DNA of 64,000 bases from Streptomyces tuirus (GTDB taxonomy: Bacteria > Actinomycetota > Actinomycetes > Streptomycetales > Streptomycetaceae), in assembly GCA_018195615.1 (NCBI GenBank), contig JAGTPG010000002.1, positions 5,077,501 to 5,141,500 of the forward strand, in the 5' to 3' direction. The position numbers and the translations under genes are program-made. Of this stretch, positions 47,725 through 58,723 are shown piece after piece. The notes below the pieces were generated by a model. It was not told where the DNA came from. It saw nothing but the letters and a program-made list of their open reading frames with translations, and searched no databases. The number at the start of each line of letters is the position of its first letter. Within the stretch, counting starts at the first letter, position 1.

Positions 47725-49433
47725 CGCCGTTCGCCCTTGTGCCCTCCGGGCTCCACGACATCGCGTCGTCCGGTGTTCTCCGCCTGGTCGAGACCGGCCA
47801 CGTCCGGGTGGCGCAGGTCGAAGGCGGGGGACTCGGAGCGGATCTTGGGCATGGTCAGGAAGTTGTGGCGGGGCGGCGGGCAGGAGGTCGCCCACTCCAG
47901 GGAACGTCCGTATCCCCAGGGGTCGTCGACCCGGACCCGCTCGCCCTTCTGGGCGGTCCGGTACACGTTGTAGAGGAAGGGCAGCGTGGACAGACCGAGG
48001 AGGAAGGCGCCGATGGAGGAGACGGTGTTGAGGGCGGTGAAGCCGTCGGCGGCCAGGTAGTCGGCGTAGCGGCGGGGCATGCCCTCGGCGCCCAGCCAGT
48101 GCTGCACCAGGAAGGTGGTGTGGAAGCCGACGAACAGGGTCCAGAAGTGGATCTTCTCCAGCCGGGTGTCGAGCATGGTGCCGGTCATCTTCGGCCACCA
48201 GAAGCTGAAGCCGCCGAACATCGCGAACACGATCGTGCCGAAGAGCACGTAGTGGAAGTGTGCGACCACGAAGTAGCTGTCGGTGACGTGCCAGTCGAGC
48301 GGGGGCGAGCCGAGGATGACACCGGTGAGGCCGCCGAAGAGGAAGGTGACCAGGAAGCCGGCCGCCCACAGCATGGGAGGGTCGAACGACAGCGAGCCCT
48401 TCCACATCGTGCCGATCCAGTTGAAGAACTTGACGCCCGTCGGTACGGCGATCAGGTAGGTCATGAAGGAGAAGAACGGCAGCAGCACCGCGCCGGTGGC
48501 GAACATGTGGTGCGCCCACACGGTCACCGACAGCCCGGCGATGGCGATGGTGGCGCCGATCAGTCCGGAGTAGCCGAAGATCGGCTTGCGGGCGAAGACC
48601 GGGATGATCTCGGAGATCACGCCGAAGAACGGCAGCGCCAGGATGTACACCTCGGGGTGGCCGAAGAACCAGAACAGGTGCTGCCACAGGACCGCGCCCC
48701 CGTTCTCGGCGTCGAACACCTGGGCGCCGAACCGGCGGTCGGCCTCCAGCACCAGCAGCGCGGCGGCCAGGACCGGGAAGGCCAGCAGCACCAGCACCGA
48801 GGTGAGCAGTACGTTCCAGGTGAAGATCGGCATCCGGAACATGGTCATGCCGGGGGCGCGCATGCAGATGATCGTGGTGATGAAGTTGACCGAGCCCAGG
48901 ATGGTGCCGAACCCGGACAGCGCCAGCCCCATGATCCACAGGTCCCCGCCGACGTGGGTGGTGCGCTCGCCACCGCTGAGCGGGGTGTAGGCGGTCCAGC
49001 CGAAGTCCGCGGCGCCCTGCGGGGTGAGGAAACTGCCGAGCACGATCAGACCGCCGAAGAGGAACAGCCAGTACGACAGCATGTTGAGCCGCGGGAAGGC
49101 CACGTCGGGTGAGCCGATCTGCAGCGGCATGACCGCGTTGGCGAAACCGGCGAAGGTGGGCGTCGCGAACAGCAGCAGCATGATCGTGCCGTGCATCGTG
49201 AACGCCTGGTTGTACTGCTCGCTGGACATGATCTGCAGCCCCGGCCGGGCCAGCTCCGCCCGGATGGCCATCGCCAGCGCCCCGGCGATCAGGAAGAAGG
49301 CGAACGACGTGATCAGGTACAGGTGCCCGATCTTCTTGTGATCGGTGGTCGTCAGCCAGGAGACGACCACCCTGCCCCTGCCGTGGCGCTCCGCCGCGGG
49401 TACCGGTGCGACCGGTTCGGTGTGTGTCGCCAT
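47721..49433 (-). CDS. ctaD: Cytochrome c oxidase subunit I (aa3 type)
   Basis: A 570-residue haem-copper oxidase core subunit with 12 membrane helices. Visible: low-spin haem His in FTMHGTIMLLLF, CuB and cross-link His-Tyr in FWFFGHPEVYILALP, the two CuB His in WAHHMFATG, and the haem His pair in VAHFHYVLFG. The K-channel region (Thr/Lys, TYLIAVPTGVKFFNWIGTMW) is present. ATG 49433 has GAGGAACTG. No ctaC, ctaE or ctaF adjoins it; most actinomycetes carry the main ctaD in a ctaCDFE cluster, so this is probably a second, orphan copy. Confidence 0.95.
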   Translation of the reverse strand: MATHTEPVAPVPAAERHGRGRVVVSWLTTTDHKKIGHLYLITSFAFFLIAGALAMAIRAELARPGLQIMSSEQYNQAFTMHGTIMLLLFATPTFAGFANAVMPLQIGSPDVAFPRLNMLSYWLFLFGGLIVLGSFLTPQGAADFGWTAYTPLSGGERTTHVGGDLWIMGLALSGFGTILGSVNFITTIICMRAPGMTMFRMPIFTWNVLLTSVLVLLAFPVLAAALLVLEADRRFGAQVFDAENGGAVLWQHLFWFFGHPEVYILALPFFGVISEIIPVFARKPIFGYSGLIGATIAIAGLSVTVWAHHMFATGAVLLPFFSFMTYLIAVPTGVKFFNWIGTMWKGSLSFDPPMLWAAGFLVTFLFGGLTGVILGSPPLDWHVTDSYFVVAHFHYVLFGTIVFAMFGGFSFWWPKMTGTMLDTRLEKIHFWTLFVGFHTTFLVQHWLGAEGMPRRYADYLAADGFTALNTVSSIGAFLLGLSTLPFLYNVYRTAQKGERVRVDDPWGYGRSLEWATSCPPPRHNFLTMPKIRSESPAFDLRHPDVAGLDQAENTGRRDVVEPGGHKGERR

Positions 49434-49722
49434 CAGTTCCTCGATCGGCAGCAACGGTGCGGGGAGGGGCGGCACAGGAGGTGGCCGGCCCGGCCCGCAG
49501 GAACCTAGTCGGGCCGCTTCGGCTCCCTGGCCGTGCAGCGCGGTCCGCTGGGCCGAATGCCCGGTCGAACCACCCGTCCGAGCGGTGTCCGGCCCGCCGG
49601 CGTGCCGGGCGAACAGAACCGCTGTGGCCTGGAGGAAGCGTGAGGATCGGGTGAACGCCCGTGTCCCGTACGGGAATACGGCCGATGGTCTGGGAGGGCG
49701 TACGCGGGGAGGGGACGGGAAC

Positions 49723-52700
49723 GTGCCGGGACAAACGGGGCCGGGCCGGACCGAGGGCGAGCTGGATCCGGAAGCCGGACCGGTGCAGCGGTTCGCGGCC
49801 GGGCTGCGCGCGCTGCGCGAGTCGGCAGGCAGACCCACCTACCGGGAGATGGCCCGGCGTGCGCGCTACGGGGTGACCACCCTGTCGCAGGCGGCGGCCG
49901 GCAAGCAACTGCCCACCCGCGCGGTGACGCTCGCCTATGTGAAGGCGTGCGGCGGCGACATCGCCGAGTGGGAGCGGCGCTGGCGCGAGGCGTCGGACGA
50001 ACTGGCCGCCGAGGCCGCCGCCGACGACACCGCCCGGCCGCCCTACCGCGGCCTGACCCGCTTCGAGCCGGGCGACGCCGAACTGTTCTTCGGCCGTGAC
50101 CAGCTCGTGGAGCGGCTCACCGAGCTGAACCGCAAGCACCGCTTCACCGCCGTCTTCGGCCCCTCCGGCAGCGGCAAGTCCTCACTGCTGCGCGCCGGCC
50201 TGATCCCGCGGCTGCGGGCGGCCTCCGACGACGACGCGACGCCCGCGGCCGTACGGATCCTCACCCCTGGCGCCGACCCGCTGCGCACCCACGCCGACCG
50301 GCTGGAACCCGTACCGGACAGCGACGCCGACACCTGGCTGATCGTCGACCAGTTCGAGGAGCTGTACACCCTCGGCGCCGACCCGGCCGACCGGGACACC
50401 TTCATCGACCGCCTCGTCGCCGCCACCGACGCCGACAGCCGGCTGCGCGTCGTCATCGCGGTGCGGGCCGACTTCCTCGGCCGCTGCGCCGAACACCCCG
50501 GTCTCACCGCCGCGTTGCAGGACGCCACGCTGTTCGCCGGGCCGATGAGCCGCGCCGAGCTGCGGGAGGCCATCGTCCGCCCGGCCGCCGCGGCCGGCCT
50601 GATCGTCGAACGGGCCCTGACCGACCGGCTCCTGGACGAGGTCGAGGACGCTCCCGGCGGACTGCCCCTGATGTCGCACGCCCTGCTGGAGACCTGGCGC
50701 CACCGCAGCGGCCGCGCCCTGACGGAGACCGCGTACGAGGCCGCCGGCGGGCTGCACGGCGCCGTCGTACGGACCGCCGAGCAGGTCTACGCGGAACTGA
50801 ACGGCGAGCAGGCGGAGTTGGCCCGGCGCATTCTGCTCCGTCTGGTCGCTCCCGGAGACGGGACCCCCGACACACGTCGCCCCACCGACCACGCGGAGCT
50901 CGGCTTCGGTGACCCCGCCGACACCCGGCTGGTGCTGGAACGCCTGGCCCGGGCCCGTCTCATCACCTTCGACGACGGCACCGCCGACCTCGCCCACGAG
51001 GCGCTCATCACCGCCTGGCCCCGGCTGCGCGCCTGGATCGACGCCGAACGCGACCGGCTGCGCGTCCACCGCGCGCTGTCCGAGGCCGCCCGCACCTGGC
51101 GGGAGCTCGGGCAGGAGAACGCCGCGCTGTACGCCGGGTCCCGGCTGAGCGCCGCCCGCGACGCCTTCCCGCGCGACACCGCACGGCCGGACCCGGGTGA
51201 CGACGAACTCACCCCGCTGGAGAGACATTTCCTCACCTCCTCCCTCCGGCGCCGGCACCGGGCCGCGCTCCTGCGCCGCACGGTCGTGGCCGTACTGGCC
51301 GCGCTCGCCCTGCTCGCCACCGGCACCGCCGTCGTCGCCCTCCAGGCGCGGGCCACCGCGCAGGCCGAACGGGACGACGCCGTCTTCGGACAGCTCACCG
51401 CCGAGGCCGACCGGGTCCGTGACACGAACGCCGGGCTGGCCGCACGGCTGGACGCCGCCGCGTACCGCATGCGCTCCACGCCGGACCTGCGGACCCGGCT
51501 GGCCTCGGACGCGGGCCGGGTGCTGGCGACGCGGCTGGCCGGACACGACGGTGTCGTCAGCTCCGTGGCGTTCGCACCCGACGGCCGCACCCTCGCCAGC
51601 GGCGGCCACGACGGCACGGTCCGGCTGTGGGACACCGGCGGCCGGGCCCTGGGCGAACCGCTGCGCCTCGGCGCCGACCGGGTCGGCGCGGTCGCCTTCG
51701 CCCCGGGAGGCGTGACCTGCTGGTCGCCACCGGGGAGGGCGGCGTCGTCCGCCTGTGGGACGTGCGGGACCGGGCGCGCCCGCGCGCCGTGGGCCGGCCG
51801 CCGGTGAGCCACGACGGGCGGAACATCGTCTCCGTCGCCTTCGCGCCCGACGGCCGCGCCTTGGCCACGGCGGGTGACGACGGCACCGTACGGCTGTGGG
51901 ACGTGTCCGATCCGGCCCGGCCGGAGCCGATCGGAGAGCCCGCGGCGGCCGACGAGTCACGGAACCGCAGCGTGCGCGCCGTCGCGTTCGCCCCGCACGG
52001 CAGGACGCTGGCGACGGCGGGCTACGACGGCTCCGTACGGATGTGGCGGTACGGCACGGACGACGGCATCACACCGCTGGGCGAGCCCCTGCGCGGCCAC
52101 ACCGACCCGGTCTGGACCCTCGCCTTCTCTCCCGACGGCCGTACCCTGGCCACCGCCGGCTTCGACGAGACCGTACGCCTGTGGGACACCTCCGACCCCG
52201 GGCATGCGAAGCCCCTGGGCGAGCCGCTCACCGGGCACACCGCGCCCGTGACGTCCGTCGCGTTCAGCCCCGACGGCGAGACGCTGGTGAGCGCGGGCGA
52301 GGACGACGCCCCGCTGCTGTGGAACGTGGCCAACCCGGCCTACCCGCAGCGGCTCGGGGAGCCGCTGACCGGCCATACGGAGGCCGTGTGGGAGGTGGCC
52401 TTCAGCCCCGACGGCCGTACGCTCGCCAGCACCGGCGCCGACGGCGGTGTCCTGCTCTGGCACCGGCCGCCCACCGTCCTCACCGACTTCACCAACCCGG
52501 TGACCGCGGTCGCCTTCAGCCCCGACGGCCGACTGCTCGCCGCCGCCAGCACCGACGACGGGCTGGTCCGCCTGTGGGACGTACGCCGCCCGGACCGGCC
52601 GACGCGGCTGCCGCGGACGCTCGCCCACGAGGACCGGGTGCTGTCCGTGGCGTTCGCGCCGGACGGCCGTACGGTGGTCAGCGGCTGTGCGGACGGCACC

Positions 52701-53520
52701 GTACGCCTGTGGGACGTCTCGGCACCGGACCGTCCCGCCCCGCTCGGCGAACCCGTGCGCGCACACGACGGCGGGGTCGACGCCGTGGCGTTCGCGCCGG
52801 ACGGCCACAGACTCGCCACCGGCGGCGAGGACGACACGGTGCGGCTGTGGGACGTCGGGCGACCGGACCGCGCCCGCCCTATCGGAAGCCGCTGGGCGGC
52901 CACACGGACGCCGTCACCTCGGTCGCCTTCTCCCGGGACGGCCGTCTCCTCGCCACCGGCGCCGAGGACGCCACGGCCCGCCTGTGGCACGTCCGCGCGG
53001 GGCACCGGCCCGTCCCGCGGGCGCCGCGCTCACCGGACACGACGAGGCGGTGAACGCGGTGGCCTTCGCCCCGGACGGCAGGACGCTGGCGACGGGCAGC
53101 GACGACCGCACGGTCCGGCTGTGGGACGTGGAACGCAACGGTTCCGCGCGTCCGTCGGGGGAGGAGCTGACCGGACACCGGGCGGCGGTCCGGGCCCTGG
53201 CCTTCGCCCCGGACGGCACGACGCTGGCGACCGGCGGCGGCGACCACACGGTCCGCCTGTGGGACGTGTCCGACCCGGCCCGCGCCGAACCCGCCGGCCA
53301 GGAACTCACCGGCCATCTCGACACCGTCACCACCGTCGCGTTCGGCCCCCGCGGCGACACGATCGCCTCCGCCGGCTACGACCTGACGGCCCGGGTGTGG
53401 ACCCTGGACACCGACCGCGCGGCGTCGTACGTGTGCGAGAACACCGGCGGGATCCTCACCCGGGCCGTCTGGCAGGAGCATCTGCCCCAGCTCGGCTACC
53501 GGCAGGTGTGCGGGGGCTAG
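49723..53520 (+). CDS. XRE / STAND-type NTPase with WD40 repeats, three frameshifts
   Basis: A 1266-residue signalling protein. Residues 1-95: XRE-like helix-turn-helix (QRFAAGLRALRESAGRPTYREMARRARYGVTTLSQAAAGKQLPTRAVTLAYVKACGG). Residues about 110-480: nSTAND1 NTPase with YRGLTRFEPGDAELFFGRD, Walker A GPSGSGKSS, Walker B-like LIVDQFEELYTLG, then a helical arm. One membrane segment at about residue 515 (TVVAVLAALALLATGTAVVAL). Then about 13 WD40 repeats (VSSVAFAPDGRTLASGGHDGTVRLWD type) forming one or two propellers. Frame breaks near 51706-51713, 52874-52879 and 52997-53020. GTG 49723 has GGGGAGGGGAC. These proteins are abundant in Streptomyces; some STAND relatives act in phage defence, but no effector domain is visible here. 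Confidence 0.88.
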
Positions 53521-53541
53521 GCCTTGTCAGACACGGCCTAG
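53517..53541. terminator. Bidirectional hairpin shared by convergent genes
   Basis: CTAGGCC (53517-53523) and GGCCTAG (53535-53541) pair perfectly with an 11-base loop. The stop codon of the WD40 gene is in one arm and that of the convergent lipoprotein gene is in the other, so a single hairpin may end both messages. Confidence 0.5.
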
Positions 53542-54440
53542 GGGAGTCCGAACTCGATCACGGCGCCGTCCTTGTTGTGGGCGACGACGGTGGCCTTCAC
53601 CGCGTCGCCGAACCCGGCCTCACCGCCCGCGCCACCGAGCTGCATCAGGGAGCCGTCGTCCGACTGGAAGGTGACGTGGTCGTCCGCCACGGAGACGTGC
53701 AGGTGCTTCCCCCTCGCCGTGATGCCGGCCGTGGACGTCACCAGCACCTCGCACGCACCGTCCGAACAGGCCGCGTAGTTCTTGCCGTCCGCGGCCTTGG
53801 GCAGCGGGCCGGTGGACTCGGGCGAGGGGCTCTCCTGTGCTGCGGGCTTCCAGCCCGGTGCGCACTGTTCCGCCTGCTCGTACGCGGCGGCGAGCCGTGG
53901 ATGCTTCTTCGCCAGCGCGGGCAGGTCCGGCTGCGGCGGGGTGAGGGACTGGACCTTCTTGTCGACGTCCGCGGCGGTGTCCTCGGCTTCTTCGAGGGGC
54001 ACGGCCGGTGAGACCCCGTCGAGTTCGGACGCGACACCCCGCACCTTCTTCTGCCAGGCCTCGAGCAGCCGGTCGGCCGCGGGAACGCCCGACGGGCCGA
54101 GGTCCTCCAGATCACTCGCCGCGGTCTCCACGTCCGACGGCGTCGCGAAGAGGTAACCGACGGCGCGGGACCGGGCGAGCAAGCCGGTTTCGTCGTCCGC
54201 GTCCCGGATCTCCTTCAGATCCGCGGCGCTGTCCGCCCGCAGTCTCTTGAACGCGACCGTCGACTCGCACATCTCGCCGGCCCATTCCACGAGTTTCCCG
54301 GACGGCGCCCGACTCGGCTTCGCCTCGGCCGCCTCAGCCGTCTTTTCGCCCTTCTTCTCGTCCGTCCCGCCGCCCCCGCATCCCGCGACGGCCAGCACCA
54401 GCCCGACGACCGCGACCGTGACGGCCCTGCTCCTGCCCAT
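53538..54440 (-). CDS. Putative lipoprotein of unknown function
   Basis: A 300-residue exported protein with a lipoprotein signal (MGRSRAVTVAVVGLVLAVAGC, lipobox LAVAGC at residues 16-21). A charged linker (TDEKKGEKTAEAAEAKPSRAP) precedes an alpha-helical domain (residues 50-190) and a C-terminal beta domain (VLVTSTAGITARGKHLHVSVADDHVTFQSDDG) with a possible Cys pair (AACSDGACEVL). No family recognised. Convergent with the WD40 gene. Confidence 0.8.
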   Translation of the reverse strand: MGRSRAVTVAVVGLVLAVAGCGGGGTDEKKGEKTAEAAEAKPSRAPSGKLVEWAGEMCESTVAFKRLRADSAADLKEIRDADDETGLLARSRAVGYLFATPSDVETAASDLEDLGPSGVPAADRLLEAWQKKVRGVASELDGVSPAVPLEEAEDTAADVDKKVQSLTPPQPDLPALAKKHPRLAAAYEQAEQCAPGWKPAAQESPSPESTGPLPKAADGKNYAACSDGACEVLVTSTAGITARGKHLHVSVADDHVTFQSDDGSLMQLGGAGGEAGFGDAVKATVVAHNKDGAVIEFGLP

Positions 54441-54826
54441 GGACGACCCCTCTCCCTGCTACGACCTGGTCCCACTCCTCCAGTCCAGCCGTGTCACGGA
54501 TTGTTCGGCGACCCGTCCCGCGACCCGAACAACATCCCGTCGCAGCCGGCCGGCGAGGGGCTACGGGAACCGGCCGATGGTCTGCGCGCCCCGGCGATCG
54601 CGCTGGCTTGACCACGACCGTCGGGTTTTTCAGGACGCCCACATTCCGCGAATGGGTTTTCGAACCGGCCTCGTTTCTCCTCCTCTTCCGTCTCTGGAGA
54701 ATCACCGTTTCCGCAAGGGAAAGCGGAGTGTGTCGAATTCCCGTCGGGCGGTGCGGTCGTTGATTTCAGGACGTTGTCCGCCGAGCAATCCGGGAAATCG
54801 TTCCGGCATATCTACGATCGCAGGCT
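54441..54826. other. Intergenic region upstream of the amino-acid oxidase operon
   Basis: 386 bases with no convincing gene on either strand. The right half (54620-54820) is clearly less GC-rich than the surroundings and should carry the oxidase promoter and any regulator sites; short inverted pairs such as CCGC..GCGG near 54709-54725 are too weak to call. Confidence 0.5.
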
Positions 54827-56879
54827 ATGACCGACATTCCCCGGGACGATTCCGCCACCCGTGCGCGCTGGCAGACGTGTCTCAAGCTCGCCCGCGAACT
54901 CCTCCTCGTCGGGCCGGACGGCACGGACCTCAAACTCGACTATCTGCACACCCTGATCGACACGGGTCGCCTCGGCCCCACGCACCACCCGCGCAAGAAG
55001 ATCCTCGTCATAGGCGCCGGCATCACCGGACTCGTCGCGGGCCGATTACTCAAGGACGCCGGCCACGACGTCACCATCCTCGAAGCAAACGCCAGTCGGG
55101 TCGGCGGACGCATCAAGACCTTCCGCGCCACCAAGCACCACCAGCCCTTCGACGACCCGGCCCAGTACGCCGAGGCCGGTGCCATGCGGCTGCCCGACTT
55201 CCACCCGCTCGTCCTCGCCCTGGTCGACAAACTCGGGCTCGGCCGCCGCCAGTTCTACAACGTGGACGTCGACCCCGGCACCGGCAGCGGTCCCGACGTC
55301 CCCCGCCCCCGGTGACGTACACCTCCTTCACCGGCCGGACCTGGACCTACGGCGACGACAGCCCCGACTTCCGCGAGCCCGACAAGCGGGGCAACTCCTG
55401 GATCCGCGCCAACCGCGTGCAGGTGCGGCGGTCCGACTACGCCGCCGGGCCGGAGCGCGTCAACGAGGGCTTCCACCTCACGGGCGACGAGGTCCGCGCC
55501 CCCGTCGTGAAGATGGTCGACGACGCGCTGGAGAGCGTGCGTGACCACTACTCCGACGTCGTCGACGGCCGGCGCGTCAACAAGCCGTTCGACGCGTGGG
55601 TCGAGGGCTGGGCCCGGGTGATCCGGGACTTCGACGGTTACTCGATGGGCGGCTTCCTGCGCGACCACGCCGGGCTCAGCGACGAGGCGATCGAGGCCGT
55701 CGGCACCCTGGAGAACATGTCCTCGCGGCTGCACCTGTCCTTCTTCCACAGCTTCCTGAGCCGCAGCGACATCAACCCGGGCGTCCGCTACTGGGAGATA
55801 CCCGGCGGCAGCCGGCGCCTGCCGGACGCCCTGCACGAGGGCCTGCGCGACGAGGTGCGGCTCGGGCACCGCATGATCCGGCTGGAGTATCACGACCCCA
55901 GCCGCGACACCGACCCCGAGGGCACCGGCGCCGTCGGACCCGACGGCTGGGGCGTGGCCGTGCAGACCGTCGCCGAGGACGATCCACAGGCCCCGCCGCG
56001 GCTGTGGACGGCCGACCTGGCGATCGTCACCATCCCGTTCTCGGCGCTGCGCTTCGTGGAGATCGTCCCCTCGATGTCGTACAAGAAGCGCCGCGCCGTC
56101 ATCGAGACCCATTACGACCAGGCCACCAAGGTGCTGCTGGAGTTCAGCCACCGGTGGTGGGAGTTCACCGAGGACGACTGGCGCGAGGAGCTCGAGAGCA
56201 TCGCGCCGGGGCTGTACGAGTACTACCAGCTGGGTGGTGAGCAGGGCACGGGTGTGACCCTCTCGCTCGCCGGGGCGGGGGCCGCCCCGGCGGTCTCCGG
56301 GCTGCTCGGTGCCGCCGTCAAGGACAGCAGCGTCAGCGAGGAGATGCGGCAGATCGACACCACCCTGCCGCTGCGCGGCCCCGCCGTCCGCCCGGCGACC
56401 CACTGCTTCGGCGGGGGCTCCGCCGCGGACAACCCCAACCGGTTCATGTACTACCCGTCGCACCGGGTCGAGGGCAGCACCGGCGGCGTCGTACTCGCCT
56501 CGTACTGCTGGTCCGACGACGCCGCACGCTGGGACTCCATGCGCGGCGCCGAGCGCTACGTCTACGCCCTGCGCAACCTCCAGGCCCTGCACGGCCGCCG
56601 TATCGAGGTGTTCTTCACCGGGCGCGGCGCGACCAAGAGCTGGGCACGCGACCCCTACGCCTTCGGCGAGGCCGCCATCTACACCGCGCACCAGATGACC
56701 AGCTTCCACCTGGACGTCTCCCGGCCCGAAGGCCCCGTGCACTTCGCCGGGGAGCACACCTCCCTCAAGCACGCCTGGATCGAGGGCGCCCTGGAGAGCG
56801 CCGTCCGCGCCGCCCTCGCCGTCCACCGGGCCCCGCCGGTCACCACCCGGGCGCGGACCGGGAGGGGGAGAGCTCGTGA
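54827..56879 (+). CDS. Flavin amine / L-amino-acid oxidase, two frameshifts
   Basis: A 684-residue FAD enzyme that oxidises an amino acid to the 2-oxo acid, ammonia and peroxide. FAD motifs: KKILVIGAGITGLVAGRLLKDAGHDVTILEA (residues 57-87), VGGRIKTF, EAGAMRLPDFHPL (substrate-side motif of LAAOs) and the C-terminal FAGEHTSLKHAWIEGALESAVRAAL. Length and C-terminal motif resemble the L-glutamate-oxidase-type Streptomyces enzymes more than short monoamine oxidases, but the substrate is not proven. There is no signal peptide. Bases are missing at 55300-55310 and in the G run 56864-56868; the second repair puts the stop over the next start (GTGA). First gene of a three-gene operon. Confidence 0.88.
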
Positions 56880-58723
56880 GCGCGATCGACCCCGGGTGCA
56901 CGGTCGCCCGCTACCTCGCCCTGCGCCTGGCCGAGTTGGGCATCACCCACCTGTTCGGCGTCCCGGGCAACCACCTCGGCCCGTTCCTGACCACCCTGCG
57001 GGCCGAGGGCGACATCGAGTGGGTCGGCACCCCCACCGAGGGCGGCGCGGGCCAGGCCGCCGACGCCTACGCCCGCGTCCACGGCGTGGGAGCGGCCGCG
57101 GTCACGTACAGCGTCGGCGCGTTCAACCTCCTCAACGCCTGCGGCGGCGCCTACGTCGAGCGGGTCCCGCTCATCGCCGTCAACGCCTCCCCGCCGTACG
57201 AGCAGTGGCAGAACTACCGCGCCCTCGGCCTGCTCACCTCGCACATGAGCCCGCGCCCGGAGAGCAACCTGGACGTCTACCGGCAGGTCACCGTGGACGC
57301 TCAGGTCGTCTCCAACCCGGGCCTCGCCCCCGGTCAGATCGACGCGGCGCTCACCGCGTGCCTCACCGAGCGCCGGCCGGTCTACCTGGAGGTCATGGAG
57401 GACCTCTGGGACGAGCCCTGCCCCGGGCCCGGGGCGCCGATCGTCCCCCGTGAGCGGCCGTTCAGCGCGCGCAACCAGCGCATGCTGGACCAGGCCGTGC
57501 AGGCGGTCCTCGCCCTGGTCGAGGAGCATCCCGGCCCGGACGGCAGGCCCCGCCCGATCGTGTGGGCGGGCGAGGAGATCGACCGGTTCCGCCTCGGTGA
57601 GCGGCTCACCGACCTGGTGGCGGCCACGGGGGTGCCGTTCTGCACCACCGTCGGCGCCAAGGCCGTCGTCGACGAGGACCTGCCGCAGTTCCACGGCGTC
57701 TACAACGGCGGCGCCAGCCACCCGGACGTGCACGGCGTGTTCAAGGACTGGGCCACCTGCCGGATCGGGCTCGGCGCCTGGTCCACGTCGAAGAACCTCG
57801 GCGGCGAGCAGTGCGTCGGCGATGACTGGGTGATGGCGGCGAACGGCGGCGTCGGCGTCGGCACCTCCTACTTCCCCGACGTCCAGCTCGAACAGCTGCT
57901 GCCCGCCCTTCAGGACGTGCTGGTGAAGGCGTACGGCTCCGGGGGCCTGTCCGCCGACTACTACGCCGAGTCCTACGCCCACCACGGCTCGCCGGACGAC
58001 CGCCCCGCGGCCCTCGAACACCACCGCGCCGCACTGCGCGCCGGCGCCTCGCGGCCGACCCGCCGCGCGGAGGGACGGCGCCTCACCTACGACGGCGTCT
58101 TCGACCGGATCAACCACTTCCTGAACCACGACACCGGGGAGGACTGGACGGTCGTCTCGGACGCCGCGTTCTCCCTGATCGGCTCGATGAACCTGTCCCT
58201 GCCCGCGGGCGGTTTCCTCTCGCAGGTCAGCTGGCTGTCCATCGGCTGGTCGGTCGGCGCGGCCGCCGGCGCCGCGCTCGCTCCCGAGCGCGAGTACGCC
58301 CGCCCGATGGTGTTCGTCGGCGACGGCGCCTTCCAGGAGACCTGCCAGGAGTTCTCCACCCACACCAGGCTGGGCATCCGCTCGGTGGTGTTCGTCATGG
58401 ACAACGGCCACTTCTACGGCGTCGAGCAGATGCTGGTGCACCCGGAGTACTACGCGGGCCGGGACGCCGCCGACCCGGACTTCTACAACGTCCTCCACCC
58501 CTGGCACTACGACCGCCTCGCGGACGTCTTCGCCGGCCGGCACACCCCCGCGAACGGCGTCACCGTCACGCACACCGCGGACCTCGACGACCTCCTGGAC
58601 CGCCTCACCGACCCGGCCGACCCGGTCAACGCCGGACCCCTCCTGGTCCGCGTCCGGCTGCACCGCCACGACTACCCGCGTGCGATGGCCTACAAAGTCC
58701 CGAAGGAGAAGGAACATGGCTGA
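56876..58723 (+). CDS. Thiamine-diphosphate-dependent 2-oxo acid decarboxylase (pyruvate/indolepyruvate decarboxylase-like)
   Basis: A 615-residue ThDP enzyme. The N-terminal PYR domain has GITHLFGVPGNHLGPFL and TEGGAGQAADAYARVHGVGAAAVTYSVGAFNLLNACGGAYVERVPLIAVN, with the cofactor-activating Glu; the PP domain has the metal motif GDGAFQ..MDNGHFYG (GDG..N). The order and the YSVGAFNLLNACGGAY strand are those of pyruvate and indolepyruvate decarboxylases. It is about 60 residues longer than typical PDC (about 550). Coupled to the oxidase by overlap, it probably turns the oxidase's 2-oxo acid into an aldehyde and CO2. The middle domain may be regulatory. GTG 56876. Confidence 0.88.
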   Translation: MSAIDPGCTVARYLALRLAELGITHLFGVPGNHLGPFLTTLRAEGDIEWVGTPTEGGAGQAADAYARVHGVGAAAVTYSVGAFNLLNACGGAYVERVPLIAVNASPPYEQWQNYRALGLLTSHMSPRPESNLDVYRQVTVDAQVVSNPGLAPGQIDAALTACLTERRPVYLEVMEDLWDEPCPGPGAPIVPRERPFSARNQRMLDQAVQAVLALVEEHPGPDGRPRPIVWAGEEIDRFRLGERLTDLVAATGVPFCTTVGAKAVVDEDLPQFHGVYNGGASHPDVHGVFKDWATCRIGLGAWSTSKNLGGEQCVGDDWVMAANGGVGVGTSYFPDVQLEQLLPALQDVLVKAYGSGGLSADYYAESYAHHGSPDDRPAALEHHRAALRAGASRPTRRAEGRRLTYDGVFDRINHFLNHDTGEDWTVVSDAAFSLIGSMNLSLPAGGFLSQVSWLSIGWSVGAAAGAALAPEREYARPMVFVGDGAFQETCQEFSTHTRLGIRSVVFVMDNGHFYGVEQMLVHPEYYAGRDAADPDFYNVLHPWHYDRLADVFAGRHTPANGVTVTHTADLDDLLDRLTDPADPVNAGPLLVRVRLHRHDYPRAMAYKVPKEKEHG

